A stretch of 64,000 nucleotides of DNA from Brachionus plicatilis (Eukaryota; Rotifera; Eurotatoria; Ploima; Brachionidae), in NCBI GenBank assembly GCA_010279815.1, contig QEOQ01000690.1:50688-114687 (forward strand), read 5' to 3'. The stretch's first letter is position 1. Each line of letters begins with the position of its first letter. The translations under genes were made by a program, and so were the position numbers. Below are positions 36,901 to 48,900 of this stretch, piece after piece. The notes beneath the pieces were generated by a model. It worked only from the letters and a program-made list of their open reading frames with translations. It ran no database searches and was not told the origin of the DNA.

Positions 36901-39900
36901 ATCAATTTTGAAGCCATAATTAACTGCGACTTGCACTCGCAGCCCGATACAACTTTTGCTAATTTTATTTCTATGTTTCTCTTAATAAATCATAAATTTT
37001 TTCTAAATAATATTTTTATATCAAAGACAGATTTATGTGTTTTCTTCTTTTTTTTTTAATTTTTTGTCGAGGAAAAAAATGAGCTCTAATGCTGTTGACT
37101 GAAATGATGTAAAAATAATTTATGATAGGTTTTATTGCTTTTGGTTCCTTTTTTTTCTATTGAAAAAAAAAAGTTCTTCTCAAAACATTTGGAAATTTAT
37201 TTGAGAAAAAAATATAAAAATAGAAAGCTATGTTAGACAGTTTTGTTGATGACTTTCTTGGAAGTGACACAGCCATCGACTTTGTTCTTGAAAAAAGTCT
37301 GCTTCTGTACACGTCTTTGCCAGTAAGATTATTTTTAAATTATGACCAATTTACATATGCTCATCAAATTTATTTTGTATTTTTCTCAAGTATTCTCCGA
37401 ACTTATCTAGTTGCCTAAGTGGTTTTCGAATGAGTTTTCGAAAGTTGGAATTTATTTGTTGAGGTGCCGGCCTCTCAAATAAATTCCCTCTCTCTCTCTT
37501 TTACACACACTCAAGTCTATTCAATTAATTTTATCGATTATATAATAAGTTCTAATTTTCTTATAAGTAATTTGATCTAATGATATCAATTAACTGTGTG
37601 TGTGCCTTTGAATGCAATTTGAAAATTTAAAATTTTTTTTCTTCCTTCTCTCTGATTAAATTGATATTTCTGACTACAAATATCAGTAGTTTTGCTTGTA
37701 AAACAATTTTTTCTGCTCGAAGGTGATTTAGAAAAATTTTATTTCTGGAAAATTTTTTGTTGGCATCATTCTGGGACTGAAATCAGCGGCGCAAAGCTTA
37801 CACAACCAACGCAGGGGATAAATAAATCATCTAGCAACTAGAAAGCTGGAATTAGGCAATAAAACAGGATGAAATGGCTGTAATTAAGAGCTTTTTACTT
37901 TTATTAAGCTTTCCTCAAGTAATTAATTTGAAAAAAAAAATAATAATTTAATGTCAACTTAATGATTTATCTAGAAAAAATTTTAAATCAGGTAGAAAAA
38001 TCGATTTGTGTGAATCCGACCATTCGAAAGTCGGTAAGCCGATTGATTAATAAAAAAATTTTAATTATTTTTTTATTTTTGTCTAAATTGAAAATTAATG
38101 AAAAAATATCTTCTTACAAAAATTTTTTTTGCTCATTTTTTTGGTTGCAAAATTCACATCAATGCCATAAAGAATACCTTTCACAGATCTAAATGTGCAA
38201 TTGCGCATTTAAATCGATTCAAACGAATAAATTGATGGAATTTTCTCATTCAAACTTGTTCTTCTTCCCCTCAGACATAATTTGCATTCTTAGCATAATG
38301 TAATCTTAACAATTCCAACCTATGCTGAGAGAATATTCGTTTTATAATCGCAAATATTTACTGATTTCAAAGTAAAAACAATTAACTTTTTTTTTTCAAT
38401 ATTTTTTAGAATGAACCAGAGCCAATTCTCAAACAAATAACTGAAAAAAGTATGCAACTCATCAAATCAGGAAACATGAAGTAAGTATTTTTTTTCCAAT
38501 GGTTACCCATCTGTGTTGTCACATAAATATTCAATATATCAAACTCCTTGAGAATCCGACTCGGATTTCTTTTTTCTTTATTAAAAAAAATATTAAATTC
38601 CTTGATGCTTTTTCGGATTTTTTCCTAAATAAAAAAATGGTGTTGGCTTTGCAAAAAAGGACCAACTAGGTGAGAATGAATGATCCTGTTGAGCAAGAGC
38701 TTCTTCAAAACAGGCGACACATTTTAATTTAAAATTTAAATTAGATGGAGCAGACAAGCTTAGCTAAAAAGTTCCATTTAGTTAAAGATAGTGCAGCGAT
38801 GAGTAAGGACCATTTGGGCGGAGTGTCGGAGGCGAGCTCCATTGGCAAACTGGAGGCGTCCATCAGCATAAAAAGCGACTCCAAATTTGGCAAAAAAAAC
38901 TCAGACCGCTCAATGAACGAGCATTTTCAGCAACGAATGTTCTCCAGGATGGTGAACGATTGCAGCAGACAGAAAAAAGAAAAGTACAAGAGCTACCATG
39001 CTAGACTGTTGGAAAAATATTTGGAATCAGGAAGAAGCAGAGGTAAGATGAGCAAAATGATTGAGTACGATGCGTACAACAGCGATGAGGACAGCAGTGA
39101 TTGTTCGGACTCATTCGAACAGGGTCTGTTCTTCCGGTACGGTCTGGCGTCCCATTTTGTCGACGGCACTGTCAAGCTGCCCAAATGGTCGAACAAAAAA
39201 GCTAGGTAAATGTGTGCATGCGATTGACTTTGAGCATGTACACCCATTAGCCTGATTGACTAAATTGTTGGTAAAGATAAATTACAAGTGCCTTGGCAAA
39301 GTAATTAATTGAATCCGGAGGAATCTTAGCTTAGGATAGACGAAGTCGACTAAAAAAAGCCGACTGCGGCACAATTGGAAAGGCTTCTTGAATGAGAAAA
39401 AAAAAATGAGGGATTTTTAAAATTTAATTTTAATTAGAAGAAGAGAAAGATCAAGATTGGCAAGCATTGATCTTGACCATAATGCCATTGTGGAATATAA
39501 ATTTATGCAAAAACATAAAAAAGACATCAAAAACCGACTGAGCCATTTTAAAAACCAAAATTTTCCCAATATTTCCCATAAGACGGACAGTGGTTACATA
39601 GGCGATTATTATAAATATTATTTTACATACAAAAAAAACCTTGGCGATTCGCCACTAGTCCAAAGGTTTGAATTGTTAAATTTGTAAGGCTACTAACTTT
39701 TAACTTGGACAGCTCGATTAAATTTTTTTTTTTTTGTTTAACAATTGCATGTTTAATTTTTTTTATTAAGTCTAAATTAAAATTAATTTTATTTTTTTTT
39801 TCTTAAGTGATCGAAACGCGTTTTACGCAATCGATGCCATGCCTGACTTTCCACAGCGGCGAAAGTCAATTCCGCTGGTAACTGATTTGGCAATGGCACT

Positions 39901-42900
39901 GGCGGCTAATAAGCGAAGTACTGGAGTACCAGCTGCGCGAACCACTCTAAATGACGAAGAATTGGTACTCTTTTTATTTTTGTTTAATTATTATTATTTT
40001 TTTAATTAATAAAAAAATTTTTTTTTAAATATTTATTAATAGAAAATGCATGTGTACAAAAAAACTCTCCAAGCATTAATTTATCCAATTTCGTTGACAA
40101 CGCCTCACGATTTTGAAATTTGTAATTTCACCCATCCGACCTACTGCTACGAGTGCCAGGGCCTGCTTTGGGGTCTGGCGCGACAGGGGCTGAAGTGCCG
40201 CGAGTGCGGCGTAAAATGTCACGAAAAGTGCAAAGATTTGTTAAATGCCGACTGTTTGCAGCGTCGTGCACAGAAAAGCTCCAAGCATGGCGCTGAAGAC
40301 AAGACAAAAAGTTTAATGGAAGCCATGAAAGAAAAGATGAGACTTAGGGAAAAAAATAAGCCCGAAGTTTTTAATTTGATAAGGGACGTATTGACTGTGG
40401 ACCCCAAGTCGCATATTGGACACATGAAGGCAGTCAAACAAAGTGTTCTAGATGGAACATCCAAATGGTCGGCTAAATTGACAATCACTGTAAAATGTGC
40501 TCAGGGTCTAATTGCCAAAGACAAGTCCGGAACCAGTGATCCTTATGTGACGGTCCAAGTTGGTCGAGTGAAAAAACGAACCAAAACTGTCTATTCGAAT
40601 CTGAATCCGGTTTGGGATGAAAAGTTTTTTTTGTGAGTATTGAAATTTTTTTATTCTGATTTTCAATTCTTTCAAGGAACCACCTAAAAAATATTTTTTA
40701 TTTTTAAAAATTTTTTAATTAATTACATGTGATGTCATTTTAGTAATGAGAATTTTTTTTACTACTTACATTTGGAGTTATTTTCCTGATTTAATTCTCA
40801 AGCTAAAATTTAGATTTGACAAATTTAAGATAGCTTTTTGTTGTCTAATACTTGTAAAAAATATTTTTTAATAAAATAATAGGCTTATTTAATTGTCAAT
40901 TTCAATTAGTTTAATTAATAAATTCTCGTTATTTTAAAAAATTTTTGAAAATATTCAATAATAGAATTACAATAAAAAATTAGGCAGAATTTTGAATCGT
41001 TTAATTAACAAGCTAGTACCCCTATCTATAAGACTGATTAACACTTCATTTATTTAAATTCTATATAAAAGTATTCATTTAAAATGTTAAATTATTATAA
41101 AACTAGTTCAATTTTATTTTACAGGACATCCGAAGATAAATATGCAATTATTTCATTATTTACCAAAAACAAGTCAATTTTTATTTTCACTTATTTATTC
41201 TTAGACATTTATCTTTTTAATTTTTTATGTTTTTATTCAATCGCAAGGCTGATAAGAAGGACTCTGATCCATTCTGAGCTGCCTGGGGGTATTCCCTAAA
41301 CTATTTTAATAAATAAATAAATACAATATTATAAAACTAGAATAAATTTTAAAAAATGAATCCAAAATTATTTCAAAAAATTTAACAATAAGATATTCAA
41401 GTTAAACCATTCAAATTTTTCCACAAATTCTTAAAAAGTCAAATTAATGTTATTGAAAATTAAGAGCTTTAACATTGATATTTTAATCACAAAGCAGTTT
41501 ATAAGCCTTGAGTATAAATGTTCATTAGTTTTTTAACCATTTTACGATTTTGCCATCGGCTCATGTTACCTGTATGTTTAAAATATTTAATTTCTGTCTA
41601 TTTTTTTTTATTTTTATTTATTCTATATTTAATTGAGGAAAAAACGTATAACACATTTAAAAAATTATTTATTTTATTTAACAATAGTCTATTTTATTTA
41701 ATAAAAGTCGTATAGGTTTATAAACTGTCTTGAGTTTAATTCTTTTGTTGCTTTCATTCAAACCGTGAACTTCATCATTATCACTCTCATGGTCAGCATC
41801 GAATTCAACATTTGTGGCTACTATCGAACAACATTGAACAACATTGCTTGCTTCACAACTTGCCACAAAGTTGCTTAGCCTTTCTACTTAATCACTTTTT
41901 TTTCCTTGGTATGAAATTTTCAGTCTTTTGCACTAAAATTTAATTAAAACTGGCATAAAATATTTTGAACAAAAATTAATTAGTTTGGACAGAAATTAAA
42001 TAATTTAATCTGAGGAAAAAAAACAAAATATACTAAATATTTTAAAGCAAAAAAAAGTCTTAAAAAAAATGTTATGCCCAAATCGGACACTTTTTTTTTT
42101 AAAAAAAAATTAATTGGTTTGGACAAAAACTAAATATTTTAGCTGTGCAGGTAAATAATAGCCGTAAATTTTTGCTGTTCTTTAAAATATCTTGAGTCAT
42201 TTTTGGTCAAATTAAAAATTTTTAAAAGAAAGTAATCATTCTTTCAAATATTCTATGTTGAAACGAATAAAGACCGTAATTTTCTAAAAAGTTTTTTATT
42301 TTATTAAAGGAATCGGCTTTTAAAATCTTATAATTTAAAAATTTAAAGATAGAAATAAATTAGCTTTTTGCTAATTTATTAACTTTGAAAAAATAGCGTA
42401 GGAGAGTAGAGCAACAATAAAAATACAGTAAACTAAAGATTTAGGGACCTTTGTTGGCAACAATGAATCTGGCTAGTTCAATGTGTAAAAACAAAAAAAT
42501 TTACTTAAAGTATGAAATATTTTAGTAATTATGATAAGGATTTTTAGGAATTTCAAAAAATTTATTTCGATCAGAAGAAGTTTTATTTAATTTGATTTGA
42601 AAAATTGTGACAGTTTTTCTTAATGATGCAAAGCTGTCACAAAATATAGTTTATGTTATTTTTATTGCTACATATAATATTTTTAGAAAGATAAAAAAAG
42701 ACATCCTAAAAAAGTTTTAAAAATAAATTGAATTCATGAAAAAAATCATTTGATAAGTTTCAATTGTTACATAAAAGACATTTAACTTGATGAACTAGAT
42801 TTTAAATCGAAAATAAAAATTAATTTCTAATAAATGTTTGCAGGGAAACAGTATCAAAGGCTAGGGCTAACTTGTGAACCCATTTTTACCTTAAGATATG

Positions 42901-45900
42901 TGATTGTGAATAAAAAGATATTTGAATAAAAATATTAGAAACAATAATTAATTATAGGGTTTATTAAAATCTCAAGTCCTAATAATTTAATAATTACAAC
43001 CATCTTAAATTAAAAACAAAAAAAAAAATTACTAATTAAATTCAAGTAATCCAAATCCATAAGATTAGGTTTTTTTAGATCCTATTTTAGAATTTAAATA
43101 AATAATAAGGAAAAAAGAATCATTTAAAAATTTTCATTTATTATTATTTTCTTCTAGAATAAAATAAAGAATTTTAACAAAGTTTGGCTTTTAATTGAGT
43201 CAATGGAATTAGCTCTATTAGAAAGAAGCTCTCAAGCTCAATTAATTTTCAGTCACAGCTGAATATTTTTAAATGAATTTCATTTAAATTAACAAAATTT
43301 ATAATAATAAAAATTAGCACCGAAAAAATTAAAAACAAAACTCAAAATTCATTTTTAAAATAATACCTTTGAAATTTTTAATTATTCATTAGTATAAAAT
43401 AGATATAATGATATTTTATCATTTTATATAAATAAATGTCAATTAAAAAAAAAATATAAGAAAAGAGAAACCCTTGTTCGAAATTTCAGCCTCATTAACC
43501 TTAACAAAGCTTTGGTGCATGCAGCAAACACCATCTCGTCCATGTTGACTTGCACTGCATGCTCTAAAGATGTGTTTAAACCTTGAGTTCACATTAAAAT
43601 CAAGTTTTTTAAGGTGGATGTGACACTAAAGCTTGATATTTTTTCCAAAAATTTAAAAATAAAATTAATTTTTTTCTAATTTTTTCTTTGAATTCATTTT
43701 ATATCGCTGGGTAAAATCTAAATTTCAAAATAAATCTTTTATATTTTTCAAAATAAACCTTTTATATTTTTTATTTTCAAAAAAAAATCCGAATCTTTAA
43801 TGCCGTATTAAACTAAAAAACTTGATTTTAACTCGAACTCAAGGCTTAAAACACATTTTTAAAGTATGCGGTGTAAGTCATAGACAAAATGGTTTCTGTT
43901 GAACAGAGTTAGTCAAAAGTCAAAGTCATGAAGTCAAAGTCAAAGTCAGACTTTGACTTTGACTTTTAACGATTCTGACTTTAAAGTTTGACTTTTGACC
44001 AACTCAAATGCACCAAAGCTGTTTTTCTGTCATATGAGACTGCAATATCGAACAAGGTAATATGGTATGAAAAATAAGTATTCTTTATTTTTATTTACAT
44101 TTTTTTAGCCCAACTTACTTACTTTATTTTTTAATTTTTCAAAAAAAAAGTGTACTTTTGTGTAAATGTACCTTTGACATTATATCACTTTATTTGTATC
44201 GAACTCGTTCAGGTAATAGAAAATATCAATAGAAAATATTAGATTTTAATTGTAAAAAAGGAATTATATTTTCGTAGGAAATTTTATTGAAAAAGAAAAG
44301 ACACTTAAATAAATTGAATAGACCAAGTAATTAGACTAATAGGTTTTTCAAATTTTTTGACAAAATAATTTAATTTCATTTTATTTTATTTTAATTTTTT
44401 TATATTTTAAAAATAAAAAATAATTTAATTTAGTGAGTGTCATAATTCGTGTGACCGAATAAAAGTGAGAGTATGGGACGAAGACGATGACATTCGAGCA
44501 AAATTAATGCAGAAATTGACTCGGGAATCGGACGACTTTTTAGGCCAGACAATAATTGAGGTAAGAACTTTGAGCGGAGAGATGGATGTTTGGTACAATC
44601 TGGAAAAGCGAACTGATAAATCGGCCGTATCCGGAGCAATACGATTGCACATAAATGTAGAAATCAAAGGTGAGGAAAAGGTGGCACCTTACCATGTACA
44701 ATACACTAGTCTTCACGAGGTAAACAAAAATTTTTAAAAGGCATGTATTTTACGTGATATTAAATTTATAATTTTGCTACTGAACAAAAAAGATACTAAT
44801 TTTATTTTTATTTAATTATTTATTTGAGTCTAGAAATGAGGCCGATCTCCTACCACTAGATCAGTATCCCCATAAATAAGGGATACTGAGAAAATTAGTG
44901 TTAAATAATTTCAATTTAAAAAACTCCTATGATACAAATTAAATAATAAAAATGCAAAATAATAACCAAATTATTTTTATTTCTTTAATTTTATGATAAT
45001 TAATTGATTTATATTATAAAAAATGATATTAATTCTTAATTATGATATTAAAAAATAATAAAAAAAAAAAAAGAGATTGTTTCTAGATTTTTCCTCGCAG
45101 GTTTACTTTGATCATTGATTGGGTTTTGAGGAACAAATTCGTCGCTTATTGATTCTTCAGTCATTTTTTAATTGATTTTATTTTTACAAGGTTATTATTT
45201 ATTTGTTCTATCTGTACCGAGCTAAAGCTTATTCAGTTTAAAATTAAAAATCAAGAAAATGTTAAATAAAATAAGAATGTTAAGAAAAAATAAGATAAAA
45301 GTAAAATAAGTTTAAAATAAAATATAAAAGACAATAAAAATTGACAAATTGTAAGTAATGACAGGTGCAAAAATTTTTAGTATTTTAAAATGTTTATATA
45401 TTTACAAAAAAAACAAGAAGTTTTTGTTTTGTATCGAATCGACAACTCATTAATTACTAATTTAGTTTTATCAATATTTTTTAGTATACATTAGTTTTAA
45501 TTAGTATATTTAAAATTTAAATATTAAAGATTTAAAAATATGTAACTCTTGTTTTAAATATTTCTAATTTTAATATTCTTTTTTTTCAGCCTATTTTATT
45601 TTTTTTATATATTTTTACATCTTTTATTGTTACTTTCATTTTATCTTATTTAATTTAATTTTCATAATTTAAAATTTTTTTTTCTTTTAATCTAGGGGAC
45701 CATTAGCTCGGTACAGAAAAAACAAATAAATAAAAATAATAATAATTTGATTTATGTTTAGTAGTAAAACTTTGGGTCATGTCCAGAATATTAAGTGTAA
45801 TCTTTGTGATTAAAAATTGATCACCAAAATTTTTTTTTGATCACATGAAATTTTTTTTGTTGAAATTAAAAATTTTTTTATTTCTAGAAATTTCAAAATT

Positions 45901-48900
45901 TTAAAATTATGTTAATATTGAATGAAATTAAAAAAAAAATTGCAACTCATCATAATAAACTATAAGTTTTTGAAATATATATTAAGATTTAAAAACCGTA
46001 AAAGAAAAGGCAGTTTTTACAAATAAATTGCTTTGGTCAAAGTAGAATCATCCGATGCAGCTAAATTAGCTGCAAAAAAAGTATAATGCAAATAGTCAAA
46101 TCCCGTAGAATGTAACATTTGTGGTGAATTTATGAAAAATGAAAATATGTGTTAAATTGCACATGTCAAAAAAACACAAAGAATAATTTAGATTTTGTTT
46201 TATTTTATTTTGAAAATTAAGACTTAAATTTTTTTTTTGAAAATTGGTAATAAAGTTTAATTTACAGTGATCTCGCGTTTATGTCCCACCTTCCATACTC
46301 AGAAAATGTGGGGACATATTCAAAAGGGGACACAAATAAAAAATAAGTTTAATTTACAAAATAATTTATTATTTTGACATAAAATTAAACTTATTAATTA
46401 TACATAACGAAATAAAAAAAAACACAAAACGGGTTGAAAATTAATTTTTTGGTCTAAAATAGTATAAAATCTCAGCTTGTTAAGACTTTTTTAAAGTTTC
46501 TAATTTGCAAATTTTAAAACACTGCCTAACATTTTTAATTTTACTGGAATCTATGCCCTCAAACAGCTATTGTTAACTTGACATTAATAATGGCTATTAT
46601 TGTTTCATTTGTAATTATTTTTCTTTTAGACATTTTTTTAGGCTAATATATATCCAAAAAAAAAATTTCAACATATGTGACATATGGAATAGGATTAATC
46701 ATAATAGATAAAAATATGAAATTTACTAGATATTCTATTAGAAGATATAAAAGACAAAACATTATATAAAAATATTTTTTACTAGATAAAAAAATTATTT
46801 GATAGACAAGAAAATAAAAAAAACTACATAAAAAAAAAATGAGTACTTATTTTTTTCTTATTTTATTGCGCTATTTATGAAGATGATCAGCATCAATTTG
46901 ATTATTGTTTGAAGCAGCTCTTTTTTTGATTGAGTGGCTTGAAAATCGTTGACACTTTTTTTTTGGTGTACCACGACCTGCTTGTTCCTCATAACACCCA
47001 TTTGAAAAAGCTCATAAATTTTATCACGTGTTTCTTTTGGTAACGTAGTGCTAGTTTCTTTATTTGTTTCTTCTTGCTGATGTTCATCGATATAGGGTGT
47101 ATTCTAAAAAATTTCCTGATCACCAAAAAATTTTTCTGATCACCAAAAAATTTTTCTGATCACCAAAAAATTTTTCTGATCACCAAAAAATTTTTCTGAT
47201 CACCAAAAAATTTTTCTGATCACCAAAAAAAATTTTTATTTTTTCATAAATTAGAGGCTTTTTTGATCACGAAATATGCGATCATTGATCACTGATCACA
47301 TTCTGGACATGACCCAAAAATTTAGTATCATCATAAAATTTAACAAATAAATAAAAAAAAATTTATTTTTTTTTTTAAATTTTATCCAAAAAGAACATCT
47401 TCCATTTTATATGCGAAAAAAACGCTAACCAAGTTAAAATCCCGGACGCCAAAGGCGACGACACATGGAAGGTGTACTTTGACGATCCAGCGCAAGAAAT
47501 AGTGGACGAATTCGCCATCCGCTACGGCATCGAGTCCATTTACCAAGCAATGACGCATTTCTCGTGTCTTTCCACCAAGTACATATGTCCGGGGGTGCCC
47601 GCAGTCATGAGCACTCTGCTGGCCAACATAAACGCGTACTACGCGCACACCACCGCCACCAACGCCGTGTCGGCCTCGGACCGCTTTGCGGCCTCAAATT
47701 TCGGCAAGGAAAAGTTTGTCAAGCTGCTGAACCAGCTGGAGAACTCACTGCGCATCGACTTGTCAATGTACCGCAACAACTTTCCAAGTTCGAGCAGCGA
47801 GCGTCTCCAAGACCTCAAGTCCACAGTGGACCTGCTCACCAGCATCACTTTCTTTCGCATGAAGGTCCAAGAGCTGACCAGCCCGCCCAGAGCCAGCAGC
47901 ACGGTGACCAAATGCGTCACCTCGTGTCTCGAGGCAACCTATCGCTTCTTGTTCGAGAACTGCTACGAGCTGTACCAGCGAAACTTTGGCAGCACAGAGC
48001 CCAGCGTTTCCATGCCGATGCCGGACGAGCCCGACGAGCTGAAGGCGAGCGTGGACCCGGACCAGTTCGGCCCGTCGTGCACCAACAACCTTGACTTCTG
48101 GTCCTACCTCATAAACTTGATTTTTTCGGTCATCGAAGAAGACAAGGCCACGTACACCATCGTTCTCAGTCAATTTCCCGCCGAGCTAAATGTGGGCAAC
48201 CTGAGCGCCCAGACCATGTGGAGCGAGTTCTGCAAGGACCTGCAAATAGCTCTCCAGGAGCATCAAAAAATTCCCATCCAGCACCGAGTGGTCAAGAGTC
48301 CGCTCTACATGAATCTACAATTTCGAGTCAAGCTCTTCTACAATCAGTACATACGGCCAATACAAGGCGACTACATACCCGACTACTATGCCTGGTTCGA
48401 GCCTTTTGTCATGAACTGGCTCAACGACAACGACGACATATCCATGGAGTATCTGCACAACGCCTACGACAAGGACAAACAAAGCGGCTTTCAGCAAACG
48501 TCCGAGCACTGTTTGTTCTCGTCGTCGGTGGTGGACGTGTTCACGCAGATAAATCAATGTTATGACGTCATCAAAAAGCTCGAGTGCCAGGACCAGGACG
48601 TGCAGAACAGCTACTTGCGCCGCTTTGCCTTCAGCATCACCAAAATACTGCTCGGCTTTGCGAATGTGGTGCGACGCGAGTTCGCCTTGTTCACCAGTCA
48701 AGAGCGGGTCGCGTGCACTCTCATCAACAACATGCAGCAGCTCAGGGTCCAGCTGGAAAAGTCGTACGAGTCGATGGGCGGCCAGAGTTTGGACAAGCAG
48801 GCGTCCGACACGCTCAACGACCTGCAGTCCCAGTTGTCCAAGGTGCTGGACGAGCTGAGCGCCATGTACTCAAAGAGTCTTCAGCCTACTGTGCAAAAGT

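Larger units (their letters stand above)
44773..47337. mobile_element. Element A (nested host) in unc-13 intron 15
   Basis: The left part (GCTACTGAAC... GATACTAATTTTATTTT) and right part (TTTAGTAGTAAAAC, then after a large insertion TTTAGTATCATCATAAAAT) match the two ends of the element at 60240-60720 in intron 2 of RAD54L2. Inside, the minus strand encodes the tail [10 protein letters not shown], as in that copy. The right end is interrupted by element B. It is probably a decayed DNA transposon; ends are approximate. Confidence 0.5.

Noticed and set aside
37962..38192. 76-codon frame in unc-13 intron 9
   Set aside because: Exon 9 joins exon 10 directly in phase; this frame is Lys/Ile/Phe-rich and ends without a matching donor.
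47117..47228. Repeat array considered as CRISPR
   Set aside because: A pure 20-bp tandem repeat with no spacers, in a eukaryotic transposon.
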